DNA of 64,000 bases from NCBI GenBank assembly GCA_036703275.1, contig DATNPK010000011.1, positions 186,001 through 250,000 of the forward strand, given 5' to 3'. Source of the stretch: Coleofasciculaceae cyanobacterium. Its GTDB lineage: Bacteria > Cyanobacteriota > Cyanobacteriia > Cyanobacteriales > Xenococcaceae. The number at the start of each line of letters is the position of its first letter. The stretch's first letter is position 1. Both the position numbers and the translations under genes were made by a program. The notes beneath the pieces are model-generated. The model was given only the letters and a program-made list of their open reading frames with translations. It did not search any database and had not been told where the DNA came from. Of this stretch, positions 1-9,653 are shown piece by piece.

Positions 1-411
1 ATCGCTGAGGATGCACGAGATGAAGTAATTAGATCGACTCGCCTGCAACTAGCAGTTTATGGTATTGCGATCGCTATTTCTCTAATCTTCAAGCAGCCTT
101 GGTTTTTCACACTTTGGTTGCTACCTTTAGCTGTAGGACAGCCAATTTTACGATTTATTTTGTTAGCCGAACATACAGGATGCACTAACAATGATAATCC
201 TCTAACTAACACCCGCACTACTCTAACCTGGTTTTCTTCGATGATGTGGAATATTCCCTTTCATGCCGAACATCACCTTTACCCTTCTATTCCCTTTCAT
301 GCTTTACCCCAAGCACATCAGCAGTTAAAGGAGCATTTTGAAGTAGTCGAGGACGGTTATTTAAAAGTGCATCGAGGTATTGTGGCATCCCTTCGCCCAA
401 ACCAGAATTAG
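1..411 (+). CDS. Fatty acid desaturase family protein, 3' part only
   Basis: The frame is open from the first base of the window, so the start lies upstream. The visible 136 residues are the C-terminal part of a membrane fatty acid desaturase-type di-iron enzyme. A hydrophobic stretch comes first, then AEHTGC, and then the histidine box HAEHH followed by LYPSIPFHALP, a layout typical of the last histidine cluster of the family. These enzymes introduce double bonds or hydroxyls into lipid-linked substrates in the membrane; the substrate cannot be judged from this part. The sequence around the box does not look like CrtR or CrtW carotenoid enzymes. The gene ends in TAG. Confidence 0.8.
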   Translation: MAEDARDEVIRSTRLQLAVYGIAIAISLIFKQPWFFTLWLLPLAVGQPILRFILLAEHTGCTNNDNPLTNTRTTLTWFSSMMWNIPFHAEHHLYPSIPFHALPQAHQQLKEHFEVVEDGYLKVHRGIVASLRPNQN

Positions 412-756
412 TATCGAATTAATGTAAATTATGGTTGAAACAGCAGATATTGTTGTTTTAGACAGTGGCTGTATTAGTACTGCGATCGCTTAACCATAAT
501 AGCCAAATTTTTTTTAGTCTAGATTAGATTTTCTTAAGCTTAGATAAGCACTTATCTTAGTTTGATTCTACAAATCCAGCTTGATTTATAACTTTTGATA
601 GAAGCAAACTATACAATCAAACACCAAATTAAAAACTTAATTTTATTTACAGATCGACTGCAATTATTTATTAATTAAGTCTTAATTTTTTCGGCTTCAT
701 TATTAATAGATCATTGTCTAAATTTGAAACATAACGTTATTGTTTAGCAGAAAATT
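412..756. other. AT-rich intergenic region with a possible 20-codon gene remnant
   Basis: The gap in front of xfp. It holds a tiny frame at 431-493 (+) beginning MVETADIVV, which resembles the first beta strand of an FAD-binding Rossmann fold, but the expected GxGxxG has become DSGCIS. The frame ends within a few bases of a GCGATCGC octamer at 482-489. It may be the stump of a deleted oxidoreductase gene. The rest is AT-rich and presumably carries the xfp promoter; no clear operator was recognised. Confidence 0.35.
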
Positions 757-3165
757 ATGGTTTCTACCCCAAAGAATTCTCAACAAACATCCCAAAACTT
801 AACGTCTGAAGAACTGAGAAAAATAAACGCATATTGGCGTGCTTGTAATTACCTTGCTGTTGGTATGATCTATCTACGAGATAATCCGCTGTTAAAACAA
901 CCTTTAAAAGCAGAACATATCAAACATCGTTTATTAGGGCATTGGGGTTCGTCTCCAGCACTCAGCTTTACCTATATCCATCTCAATCGATTAATCAAAA
1001 AATACGACCTCAATTCAATCTTTATTGCAGGGCCAGGACACGGTGCGCCAGGAGTATTAGGGCCTGTATATTTAGAAGGAACATATTCGGAAATTTATCC
1101 TGATAAAAGTGAAGACGAATCGGGAATGCAGAAGTTTTTTCGTGAATTCTCTTTTCCTGGTTACATCGGTAGTCATTGCACCCCCGAAACTCCAGGCTCG
1201 ATTCATGAAGGGGGAGAACTAGGCTACAGCATATCTCATGCCTATGGTGCAGTATACGATTATCCCGATCTAATTGCTGCTTGCGTTGTAGGCGATGGCG
1301 AAGCCGAGACAGGGGCATTGGCAACCGCGTGGCATTCCAATAAGTGGCTCAATCCCATTCGTGATGGGGCAGTATTGCCGATTTTAAACTTAAATGGCTA
1401 TAAAATCGCTAATCCGACCATGCTGGCTCGTATTAGCCGCGAAGAACTGGAAAATTTATTTAAAGGTTATGGTTATACTCCATATATAGTAGAAGGGTCA
1501 GACCCAGAAACCATGCACTCTCGGATGGCAACAGTTATGGAAGAGTGTATCGTTAAAATTCGGGAGATACAACAAGAAGCCCGTAGCCAAAACAAAGCCT
1601 TTCGACCCCGTTGGCCGATGATTATTTTGCGGAGTCCTAAAGGCTGGACAGGGCCTAAAGAAGTAGATGGACGTAAAGTCGAAGGATTTTGGCGATCGCA
1701 TCAAGTTCCCATGGGAGGAATGCACTCTAACCCAGAACACGTCAAGCTCCTAGAAGAATGGATGAAGGGCTATAAGCCAGAGGAATTATTCGATCAAAAT
1801 GGTACTTTAATCCCTGAGTTAAAAGAATTAGCTCCTGTGGGGATTAAGCGCATGAGTGCTAACCCAGTAGCTAACGGTGGTTTACTCCGTAAGGATTTAA
1901 TGTTGCCAGACTTCCGTGACTATGCCGTGGCAATAGACAAGCCAGGAACAGTGGAAGTAGAAAATACCAGAGTATTAGGTAAGTTTCTCCGAGATGTCAT
2001 GAAAAACAACATGACCAATTTCCGTGTCTTTGGCCCTGATGAAACCGCTTCTAATCGTCTGCAAGATATTTATGAAGTAACTAAAAAAACCTGGATGGCG
2101 GATTATCTCCCAGAAGATGAAGGTGGAAGTCAATTATCTCCTGACGGTAGAGTCATGGAAATGTTGAGCGAACATACCCTAGAAGGTTGGTTAGAAGGAT
2201 ATCTGCTCACTGGCAGACATGGCTTTTTCCACAGCTATGAAGCTTTTATTCATGTAATTAGCTCGATGTTCAATCAGCACGCCAAATGGTTGGATATTTC
2301 TAAAAAACACGTTCCTTGGCGCTCTCCTGTTTCCTCTCTCAATATCTTGCTCTCTTCCGTAGTCTGGCGACAAGACCACAATGGTTTTTCCCATCAAGAT
2401 CCAGGCTTTATTGATGTGGTAACTAATAAAAGTGCCGATGTTACCCGCATTTATTTCCCACCCGATGCTAACTGCTTGCTTTCGGTTGCCAACCACTGTT
2501 TGAAAAGCAAAGATTACATCAACGTGATTGTGTCTGACAAACAGATGCACCTGCAATATTTAACAATGGATCAAGCAATTAAGCACTGTACTAAAGGCAT
2601 TAGCATTTGGTCGTGGGCGAGCAACGACGACTATGGTAAAGAGCCTGATGAGCCTGATGTAATTATGGCGTGCTGTGGCGATATTCCGACGATGGAATCA
2701 TTGGCAGCTACGGCAATTTTGCGCGAAGAATTTCCCCAACTAAAAGTTAGATTTATTAATGTCGTCGATCTTTATAAGCTACAGTCAGAAGGTGAACATC
2801 CCCACGGTTTATCTAATAAAGAATTTGATACTCTGTTTACTGCCAATAAACCCGTGCTGTTTAACTTTCATGGCTATCCTTGGTTGATTCACAAGCTGGC
2901 ATACCGCCGTACTAATCAAGAGCGCATCCACGTTAGGGGCTACAAAGAACTGGGTAATATTAACACCCCACTACAGCTAGCAATTATTAATCAAATTGAT
3001 CGCTTTGACCTGGTAATTGATGTGATCGATTACGTTCCTCAGTTGGGTTCTCGTGCTGCTCACGTTAGAGAAAGGATGAGGGACGAAATCATCGATAATC
3101 TCGCTTATGCCAAAGAACACGGCATGGATAAGCCAGAAATTACTAACTGGAAATGGATGGTTTAG
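757..3165 (+). CDS. xfp: Xylulose-5-phosphate/fructose-6-phosphate phosphoketolase
   Basis: 802 residues, the normal size for the family. This thiamine diphosphate enzyme cleaves xylulose-5-P or fructose-6-P with phosphate to acetyl phosphate plus glyceraldehyde-3-P or erythrose-4-P, in the cytoplasm. Visible signatures are GHWGSSPA (residues 61-68), GPGHGAPG (about 92-99) and the ThDP/Mg motif beginning GDGEAETG (about 178) with its downstream Asn (HSNKW). The C-terminal half is complete and ends in WKWMV. The ATG is preceded by an AT-rich leader without a strong Shine-Dalgarno. The next gene downstream is a dead glycogen phosphorylase, which suggests this locus once grouped carbohydrate catabolism genes. 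The enzyme looks fully intact. Confidence 0.97.
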   Translation: MVSTPKNSQQTSQNLTSEELRKINAYWRACNYLAVGMIYLRDNPLLKQPLKAEHIKHRLLGHWGSSPALSFTYIHLNRLIKKYDLNSIFIAGPGHGAPGVLGPVYLEGTYSEIYPDKSEDESGMQKFFREFSFPGYIGSHCTPETPGSIHEGGELGYSISHAYGAVYDYPDLIAACVVGDGEAETGALATAWHSNKWLNPIRDGAVLPILNLNGYKIANPTMLARISREELENLFKGYGYTPYIVEGSDPETMHSRMATVMEECIVKIREIQQEARSQNKAFRPRWPMIILRSPKGWTGPKEVDGRKVEGFWRSHQVPMGGMHSNPEHVKLLEEWMKGYKPEELFDQNGTLIPELKELAPVGIKRMSANPVANGGLLRKDLMLPDFRDYAVAIDKPGTVEVENTRVLGKFLRDVMKNNMTNFRVFGPDETASNRLQDIYEVTKKTWMADYLPEDEGGSQLSPDGRVMEMLSEHTLEGWLEGYLLTGRHGFFHSYEAFIHVISSMFNQHAKWLDISKKHVPWRSPVSSLNILLSSVVWRQDHNGFSHQDPGFIDVVTNKSADVTRIYFPPDANCLLSVANHCLKSKDYINVIVSDKQMHLQYLTMDQAIKHCTKGISIWSWASNDDYGKEPDEPDVIMACCGDIPTMESLAATAILREEFPQLKVRFINVVDLYKLQSEGEHPHGLSNKEFDTLFTANKPVLFNFHGYPWLIHKLAYRRTNQERIHVRGYKELGNINTPLQLAIINQIDRFDLVIDVIDYVPQLGSRAAHVRERMRDEIIDNLAYAKEHGMDKPEITNWKWMV

Positions 3166-3450
3166 AAGTTAGAAGTTAGAAGTCAGCCCTAAAGCACTAG
3201 CCCTAAAGGATTAGCGCCTGGAGGCGCATCCTTCGCGTCGTCCTTTAGGACTGCTTCAAGAAGCTACGAGACCGAAGGGCGGAGTGCGGTTTATCCGTGA
3301 ATCCGCGATTGCCCTAAAGGACTCTATCACGGATACCGCTTCGCGACACGAAGTTAGTCCTTTAGGGCATATAGCTTCGCGTCGCAAATCATGCACGGGC
3401 ATAAAGTTAGAAGTAGGTGCGAATCGCCCGTACAGAAGTTAGAAGGTAGT
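3166..3450. repeat. Modular intergenic repeat cluster (copy A)
   Basis: The xfp stop is followed by AGAAGTT tandem fragments and then a mosaic of short modules: CCCTAAAGG / CCTTTAGGG arms, GCTTCGCG/CGCGAAGC hairpin arms and CATGCACGGGC. Positions 3268-3304 hold a 37-bp core that recurs unchanged at 50448-50484 and, inverted, at 34301-34337; 35 bp of it also occur inverted at 7432-7466. No coding potential is visible. The arms could fold into hairpins in RNA or single-stranded DNA. Confidence 0.8.
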
Positions 3451-3588
3451 CTATTGACCATAAGTAAGAGGAAATATTTGATTACTGCTCATTGTTTAGC
3501 TTCTAACCTTTTTTTGTCAACATCTTATTCTCTTCACGATTACTTTTTCCAGTAGATAAACAAAAACTTTTTAGGAGTAAGCAATGCA

Positions 3589-4284
3589 ATGACAATATCT
3601 CAGGACAGATCTAAGAATCAGGTTGTAATTGAAGACGATCGCACTGGCTTAGATACCGCTACGATTAAAAGAGCGATCGCTGTTGCCGAATTGATGCGCT
3701 TATTAGTTGACGAGCATAGTTTGGATTGGGATCGAGCTTGGAAAATTACTCAAAGTACTTTGGGATACACTTAATATGAAATTTGCCTTGAACGGTGGGT
3801 TAACTATTGGTACTCTTGATGGGGCAAATGTCGAAATTAGTTCCGAAGTAGGTGAGTCAAATTGCTTTTTGTTTGGCTTAAAAAGTGGCGAAGTAGACAA
3901 ATTAAAAGCTGAGGGTTACAACCCTGAGAAATATTACGCCGAAAATAGCGAACTTAAATTAGTTATCGATTGCCTGGCTGCGGGTGATTTTTCTGAGGGA
4001 GACAAAGAATTTCAACCTCTGGTTGATAAACTGCTCAATCAAGATCCCTTTTGTTATTAGCCGACTATCAATCGTATATCGAATGTCAGGAGCGAGTCGA
4101 TCGAGCCTATAAAGAGCGAGAAAATTGGACGCGGATGTCTATTTTTAATGTAGCGCGGATGGGTAAGTTTTCTAGCGATCGCTCTATTAGAGAATACTGT
4201 CAAGATATTTGGCATACTCAAGCCGTACCAATTGAACTACAAGAATATAAGCAAGCTGATGCAGCATTGCCAGTCACCGATTAG
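3589..4284 (+). pseudogene. glgP: Glycogen phosphorylase remnant with internal deletions and frameshifts
   Basis: Three blocks of glycogen/starch phosphorylase are fused. Block 1 (3589-3672) is the N-terminal region ending in DTATIKRA. Block 2 (3673-3770) is the mid-protein [14 protein letters not shown] segment. Block 3 (from 3776) starts MKFALNGGLTIGTLDG, the region near the pyridoxal-phosphate site, and runs to the C-terminus. The block 1/2 joint lies on a GCGATCGC octamer at 3673-3680. Between blocks 2 and 3 the frame shifts with a stop at 3772-3774. At about 4050 a T appears to be missing from a T run, so the tail (ADYQSYIEC onward) is read one frame over, from 4051. Most of the catalytic protein (normally above 800 residues) is gone, so no activity is expected. 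An intact copy may exist elsewhere. Confidence 0.9.
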
Positions 4285-4478
4285 CAATAAACTATTATTT
4301 CTTGCTTACAGTAGTTTTTATGCTTGATAGACTACGCTGTTGATTAGTTAGCTCTTAGCTTTTTGACTTGTATGTTCCACTCAACCGAAAAGCGCAGTAA
4401 GATTCTTCGCCAGTGCCTTAACCAAATTCATTTAAAATAAAAAGTAATAAACAGTAAATAAGCGTCACATCACTTTTC

Positions 4479-5327
4479 ATGAATACTTGGCAAGCTGATT
4501 TTTACTATCTTCCATCACTTTCAGTCAGCCAAGATAGACAATGGGAATTGGTAATTTGTCAGGCTGACGGGGTTTTGTCTAATCAGACAAAACCAAAAGT
4601 TTACTTGGCACAATGTTCTTCTAGAGAGGCTAATGCTTCTTGGTTAGAGCAGCAAATATTGTTAGCAGCAAAAGAGTTACCCGACAAAATTCAAGTTTTT
4701 CGCCCTCAAGCGCTCGGTTTATTAGGTGTTGCAGCAAACAAGCTAGGTATTGAAGTTGAAGCGACTAGAAATACAGAGGCTTTAAAACAAATATTAAGCC
4801 AAAGACATAAAAACAATCTTCACTATAATCCTCTGGAATTAGAAAAGCCCCCGCCACAAGCATTACCAGAAAATCTTTGGGGCGAACAATGGCAAATAGC
4901 CAATATAGCTGCGGGGCAAATTATCGATTTGTTTAGCGATCGCCCCATACCAATATGTAGTTTACCAGAGAAATTTTATCCAATTAATTTAGGACTTGGT
5001 TCTGATATTTTTCTTCCTGGTATTGTCGTCTACGGTGGCAAAAAATCAATGCAGCTGGCTCGTTGGATCGAGCAGCAGATACCAGCCTTGATTAACTATA
5101 TTCCTACGGAGGTGGGCAAGTCTGGAGGCTTTATTTTAGAGACAGGTTTAGTCGATCGCTGGGTGTTTAATACTTTTGAATCCGAACAGGCTGCCGAGAT
5201 CGCCAAAAGCTATGAAGAGAAGAAACAAATTAGTCAAGGACTGCATTTTTTGTTAATTCAACCAGATGATTCAGGAATGACAACTACGGCTTTTTGGTTA
5301 CTAAGACAGAGTATTGATTTGCCATAA
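4479..5327 (+). CDS. Tab2/Atab2 family RNA-binding protein (DUF1092)
   Basis: 282 residues. It begins WQADFYYLPSL, and the central QALGLLGVAANKLGI then VEATRNTEALK region and the C-terminal GLHFLLIQPDDSG match the Tab2/Atab2 family. In algae and plants these proteins bind the psaB leader and promote translation of photosystem I and II core proteins. The cyanobacterial member is assumed to act similarly in the cytoplasm; this is inference from family. It stands alone between two pseudogenes, with a 194-bp leader after the glgP remnant. The reading frame is intact and the length is normal. Confidence 0.88.
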   Translation: MNTWQADFYYLPSLSVSQDRQWELVICQADGVLSNQTKPKVYLAQCSSREANASWLEQQILLAAKELPDKIQVFRPQALGLLGVAANKLGIEVEATRNTEALKQILSQRHKNNLHYNPLELEKPPPQALPENLWGEQWQIANIAAGQIIDLFSDRPIPICSLPEKFYPINLGLGSDIFLPGIVVYGGKKSMQLARWIEQQIPALINYIPTEVGKSGGFILETGLVDRWVFNTFESEQAAEIAKSYEEKKQISQGLHFLLIQPDDSGMTTTAFWLLRQSIDLP

Positions 5328-5599
5328 ATTTTTCAGACAACCTCTAAATTTCCTAATAGAGTTTTTGCTTCTGGCTGAAAGATAATTTTCATATTTGACT
5401 CCTGTTTATTGCTTTAAATAAACTGTAACTATTTAACTTTCAATCTACAAAAAAAAAAGCATGATAAGTATGAGTAAAATTAATAGTTAAACATCGCATC
5501 TCAAAATAGCCTGTAAAATAATTTGTTGAGGGAGCAAACTAAATTAATCTAAGTTAGACATTCGACCCAAATATTCCGCAGAGATTGATAATTAGATTT

Positions 5600-6268
5600 A
5601 TGAGTGCGATCGATCCATATAAACTGAAAATTTCACAGCTACAAATTTTAGTGAGGCTGCTTTACATCTAGAAATTTCCCAGTCAGCCGTTAATCATGCG
5701 ATCGCAGCGCAGCAACTCATATCTTACCTGCATTAATTGCTCAGTTTGATAGTCAGTTTCCTTTAATTACCGTAAGCGTTACCGAGGCTGACGAACATAT
5801 CGAGATTGAAAATATTTTGCGTTCAGGTAAAGCTGATATTAGTTTAATTGATTTACCCTGTTCCCAAAAGTTGGAAACTTGGGAAATTTATCGAGACGAA
5901 TATGTGGTATTGCTATCCCACAGCTTAGATTTGAGCCAAACTAAACTTACTTGGAAAAAGTTGGCGACATATCCTTTAATTCTCTCAGGTATTGAAAGTT
6001 GTTCGACAACGATTCGTAGATATTTAGAGCGTTCAGAAGCATCAGTAAATATCGCTTATCAGATGCGCGAAGATTCAACCATTACCAGTATGGCAATGCA
6101 AGGATTAGGTGTTGCAATTATGCCTCGACTGGCTGCTCAACTTATCCCTGCTGAGCTTAAAGTGTATTCTTAATTCCTTTAGAAAGAGTTATTAAAGCAG
6201 CAGTTGTCAAAAATGCTCTCCACAGCCCAGCAGTTTTTGCTTATCTAGATACGCTGAGAAAACAGTAA
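5600..6268 (+). pseudogene. LysR-type transcriptional regulator, collapsed
   Basis: An ATG at 5600 opens MSAIDPYKLKISQLQ. The helix-turn-helix continues in another frame as FSEAALHLEISQSAVNHAIA, typical of LysR N-termini. A GCGATCGC octamer at 5698-5705 marks a joint, after which the frame shifts again and the substrate-binding domain follows (THILPALIAQF, then ADISLID, QGLGVAIMPRLA). A last frameshift near 6173 leaves the tail PLERVIKAAVVK to the stop at 6268. The linker and first part of the effector domain (roughly 60 residues by family length) are missing. The first joint reads sensibly in two frames, consistent with collapse between near-identical direct repeats. It is not functional as it stands. 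Confidence 0.85.
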
Positions 6269-6311
6269 GATTAATCGAGTTAAAAGAAGTAGCATCTTTC
6301 AGGTGATTAAC

Positions 6312-7082
6312 ATGGTTTCAATTCAAGAGCGGATTGTCGTAATTACGGGAGCGAGTAGTGGTATCGGCGCATCTTGTGCCAAAATGTTTGCTAAAGAAGG
6401 TGCATCGTTAATTTTAGCTGCTCGTCGTTTAGAAAAACTTAAAGTAGTTGCAGCAGAACTAAAAGAGGCTTATCAGAGCAAAATTCATTTATTAGCAATG
6501 GATGTTAGCGATCGCAACTTGGTAGCAAGTTCGTTTGCATCCTTGCCCGAATCTTGGCACAATGTCGATATTTTAGTCAATAATGCGGGATTAAGTCGAG
6601 GTCTAGATAAATTTCAGTCGGGGGATATTCAGAATTGGGAAGAAATGATCGATACTAATATCAAAGGTTTACTGTATGTAACGCGATCGCTTTTACCAGG
6701 AATGGTCGAACGTCAACGTGGACATATTATTAATATTGGCTCAATTGCAGGACATCAAACCTATCCTGGGGGAAATATCTATTGTGCTACTAAAGCAGCA
6801 GTACGAGCCTTGTCAGAAGGGTTGAAACTAGATTTATTTGGTACTCCAATTCGTGTAACTTCCGTCGATCCTGGTACAGTAGAAACTGATTTTAGTAATG
6901 TGCGATTTCGTGGGGATACGGAAAAAGCTAAAAAGGTTTATCAAGGAATGAATCCCCTAACTCCTGATGACATTGCCGAGATTGTGGTTTTCTGTGCTAC
7001 ACGCCCTGCCAACGTCAATATGAGCGAAGTATTGGTGTTAGCCACAGATCAATCAAGCGCAACTATGATTAATCGACACTAG
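6312..7082 (+). CDS. Short-chain dehydrogenase/reductase (YdfG-like)
   Basis: 256 residues from the ATG at 6312, which has AGGTG six bases upstream; a GTG at 6303 in the same frame is less likely. Classical SDR signatures are present: TGASSGIG near the N-terminus for NAD(P) binding, NNAG, the catalytic Ser in NIGSIAG and the YCATK active site. The C-terminal VDPGTVETDFSNVRF and NMSEVLVLATDQ resemble YdfG-type 3-hydroxy acid dehydrogenases, cytoplasmic NADP enzymes acting on serine or 3-hydroxy acids. Substrate preference cannot be confirmed here. It is monocistronic, followed by a repeat-rich gap. Confidence 0.9.
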   Translation: MVSIQERIVVITGASSGIGASCAKMFAKEGASLILAARRLEKLKVVAAELKEAYQSKIHLLAMDVSDRNLVASSFASLPESWHNVDILVNNAGLSRGLDKFQSGDIQNWEEMIDTNIKGLLYVTRSLLPGMVERQRGHIINIGSIAGHQTYPGGNIYCATKAAVRALSEGLKLDLFGTPIRVTSVDPGTVETDFSNVRFRGDTEKAKKVYQGMNPLTPDDIAEIVVFCATRPANVNMSEVLVLATDQSSATMINRH

Positions 7083-7939
7083 CTCAATCTATACCTGCAA
7101 ACCTTTAAAGTGCGATCGCTCTAAGGATAGCAACAAAGATAACCGCACTTTTGCCAGCCAAAATAAAAATGTCAAAAATGTTGAAAAGATAAATCAGAAA
7201 AATTAGCAACCTTCATGCTCAATAAGAAAGCAAAAATCGAGAATTGGTCGATAAACAGATAAACCATCTGTGTTCTTGATGCAGTCGCTCTTTGTACGGC
7301 GCGTTTTGGGTAAGAATCTTCTTACAAGGCGCGTTTTGAGTGGGAAGCTTCCCACTCAAAAGCCGCCGCCCAAAAGCCGCCTTTGGAAACCAACAAGATC
7401 GCGGACGCGAAGCTTATACTAAAGCCCTAAAGGATTCACGGATAAACCGCACTCCGCCCTTCGGTCACATTTGCGAAGCTTATCCTAAAGGACTCGCTTC
7501 GCGACGCGAAGCTAGTCCTTTAGGGCATCGTCCGAAGGTGTCCCTGAACGGATACACCTGCGGATATACCATGCACGGGAATCCTTTAGGGCTGCATCGC
7601 TTTATCTGCGTTCATCTGTGGACAACATTTTTTGAATAATCTCTAAAACGTACTGGATTCGATAACTAAGTCTCCAATTACTTTTGATAAACGCTATAAA
7701 AGCTAAGAGCTAGAAACTAATTAGAAAACAATAAATCCTAATTGAGTTTTAGATGATTCACTTGTAAGCTTAGATTGATTACTTTAGTAATCCAGACTAT
7801 TCTTATGTACGGGTTTTATTACTAAGTAGTATTAATGTAGTATTTTTAATAGCCACACTTTTTTCGGCTGTACGACAAACATAGCGGACTGCACAAGCAC
7901 CCCAAAATTAATCTAAGGCAATCTCGATCTTGATTTAAA
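7083..7939. other. Long non-coding gap between SDR and amine oxidase genes
   Basis: About 860 bp. The central third (7294-7600) is repeat DNA described separately. Both flanks are AT-rich and show no credible coding. An apparent 99-codon frame at 7340-7639 consists entirely of repeat modules and is rejected as a gene. The last 300 bp before 7940 probably contain the amine oxidase promoter; I could not identify specific elements. Confidence 0.6.
7294..7600. repeat. Modular intergenic repeat cluster (copy B) with tandem hairpins
   Basis: It begins with two tandem 30-bp units that share GGCGCGTTTTG (7298-7308 and 7328-7338), each followed by a different inverted repeat. The second is a perfect 28-bp palindrome at 7334-7361 centred on AAGCTT. 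Then follow the family modules: the core in inverted orientation at 7432-7466, and at 7500-7528 a 29-bp stretch identical to 50514-50542 that includes the CGCGACGCG hairpin arms. No gene is present. Confidence 0.85.
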
Positions 7940-9547
7940 ATGACACATACAATTTTATTCCAAAAGTTTCGACGCACTTTACACAAAGCCTATGGTCAAG
8001 ATCTTGACAGTATGGGAGTTGCTGAATCTCAAGCTTCCAAAACAGCTAAATATAAACGCAGAAAATTTCTGAAAATGGGTACTTTGGCTGGGGGTGCAGC
8101 GATCGCAACAACCGCAATTCCTTTCGCCAAAGCAGCCCAAAGCCGATCGACCACGCCAAAAATCGCGATCGTGGGTGGCGGCATAGCAGGTTTAAATGCT
8201 GCTTACCAGTTGAAAAAAGCAGGATTAGAAGCCACTGTCTATGAAGCTAGATCCCGCGTTGGTGGACGCATTCATTCTGTTACGGGAGTAGCAGGAGAAG
8301 AATTAGTGACAGATTTAGGTGGCGCGTTTATCAATACCAATCATGAAGATATGTTGGCATTGGTAAAAGAATTTAACTTAAGCTTGTTTAATCGCGTTGC
8401 AACTGCCGAAAAATTACCCTTCCCCACCGAAGGATATTTCTTTAATGGCAGATTGTATCCAGAAGCGGAAGTAGCTGAGAAATTGCGCCCTATTGCCCGA
8501 CAGATTGTCGCTGATGCTACTTTATTAGAGCAAGATTCTGAACAATATGCACCTATTTTTGATCGCCTTTCCGTAGCCCAATACTTAGAACAACACGCCG
8601 ATCAGATCACCGAACCCTTTATTAAAGTTTTACTGGAAAATACAATTCGCACTGAATATGGTGTCGAACCAGAATCATCTTCAACCTTGCATTTACTCTA
8701 TAATCTTACTACTGTTGAAAACAATAAGGTTACAGTTTTAGGCGGAAGTGACGAAACCTACGTGGTGCAAGGCGGTATTGGTAAAATCACTGAATCTTTA
8801 GCCGCAGCATTGCCTCAACAGATTCAAACTAGAAAGCGTTTACAAGCAATCAGATCGGATGGAGATGGTTATCGCTTGACATTTAGCGATCGCTCAACTG
8901 TTAATGCAGATTATGTAATTATTGCTATTCCTCTGGCTGTGCTGCGTAATCTCGATCTCCAAGTTAAATTAAAACCTAAATTCAGAAAATTTATTCGAGA
9001 AGTAAACTTGGGTCAAAACGAAAAAGTATTTGCTGGTTTTAAAGAACGGGTTTGGCTACAAAAACAGGGATTTTCGGGAAGTATTTGGACTGATCTTGGT
9101 TTTTCAACCATCTATGATGAAACCCAACGTCAACCAGATGCAGCAACTAGTGCTTTGACTTTTTTCCTAGGAAGCAAAGAAGTGACCGCAATCAGTTCAG
9201 AATCTTTATCTTCTGTCCAACAATCCTTTCTAGAACGCTTTGAGCAAATTATTCCCCAGGCAAAATCTGCGGCAACAGGCAAATTTTTCCGTACTAACTG
9301 GTGTCAAGATCCTTTAACCACGGGAGGTTATACTAATTTTGAACCTGGACAATATACAGAATTTAGTGAGTTTCTCTACGTCGAATCAGAAGTTCCCGAA
9401 GAACGTCAAAACGTTGTTTTTGGCAATCTTATTTTTGCAGGAGAACATTTTAGTGATGAATTTTATGGCTATATGAATGGTGGGGCTCAAACAGGAAGAC
9501 TCGCAGCAGCAGCTATCACTACAAAAGTTGGTGTGGTAAAAACTTAG
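7940..9547 (+). CDS. Tat-exported FAD-dependent amine oxidase
   Basis: 535 residues. A twin-arginine signal RRKFLK (residues 40-45) is followed by a hydrophobic segment ending near AKAAQ, so export in folded form to the periplasm or thylakoid lumen is predicted. Next comes the dinucleotide fold VGGGIAGLNAAYQL and the YEARSRVGGRIHS motif typical of flavin monoamine oxidases and L-amino acid oxidases. The C-terminal FAD contact region FAGEHFSDEFYGYMNGG is intact. Such enzymes oxidise amines or amino acids with release of H2O2 and ammonia. The long pre-RR stretch suggests the real start could be the Met at residue 25. Substrate is unknown. Confidence 0.88.
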   Translation: MTHTILFQKFRRTLHKAYGQDLDSMGVAESQASKTAKYKRRKFLKMGTLAGGAAIATTAIPFAKAAQSRSTTPKIAIVGGGIAGLNAAYQLKKAGLEATVYEARSRVGGRIHSVTGVAGEELVTDLGGAFINTNHEDMLALVKEFNLSLFNRVATAEKLPFPTEGYFFNGRLYPEAEVAEKLRPIARQIVADATLLEQDSEQYAPIFDRLSVAQYLEQHADQITEPFIKVLLENTIRTEYGVEPESSSTLHLLYNLTTVENNKVTVLGGSDETYVVQGGIGKITESLAAALPQQIQTRKRLQAIRSDGDGYRLTFSDRSTVNADYVIIAIPLAVLRNLDLQVKLKPKFRKFIREVNLGQNEKVFAGFKERVWLQKQGFSGSIWTDLGFSTIYDETQRQPDAATSALTFFLGSKEVTAISSESLSSVQQSFLERFEQIIPQAKSAATGKFFRTNWCQDPLTTGGYTNFEPGQYTEFSEFLYVESEVPEERQNVVFGNLIFAGEHFSDEFYGYMNGGAQTGRLAAAAITTKVGVVKT

Positions 9548-9653
9548 AGAATATAGTATTCGGCTGCGATCGCCAATGCCATCAATCGCGCATCATGGGT
9601 TCTTTTCGGTTTAATTTGCTCTCTGACAAAGCAGCAATTGACTAACTCAATGA

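Noticed and set aside
1-411. Beta-carotene hydroxylase CrtR or ketolase CrtW
   Set aside because: The residues around the last histidine box do not match either enzyme.
7340-7639. A 99-codon + strand frame
   Set aside because: It is made almost wholly of dispersed repeat modules and contains a perfect palindrome; the translation has no protein-like pattern.
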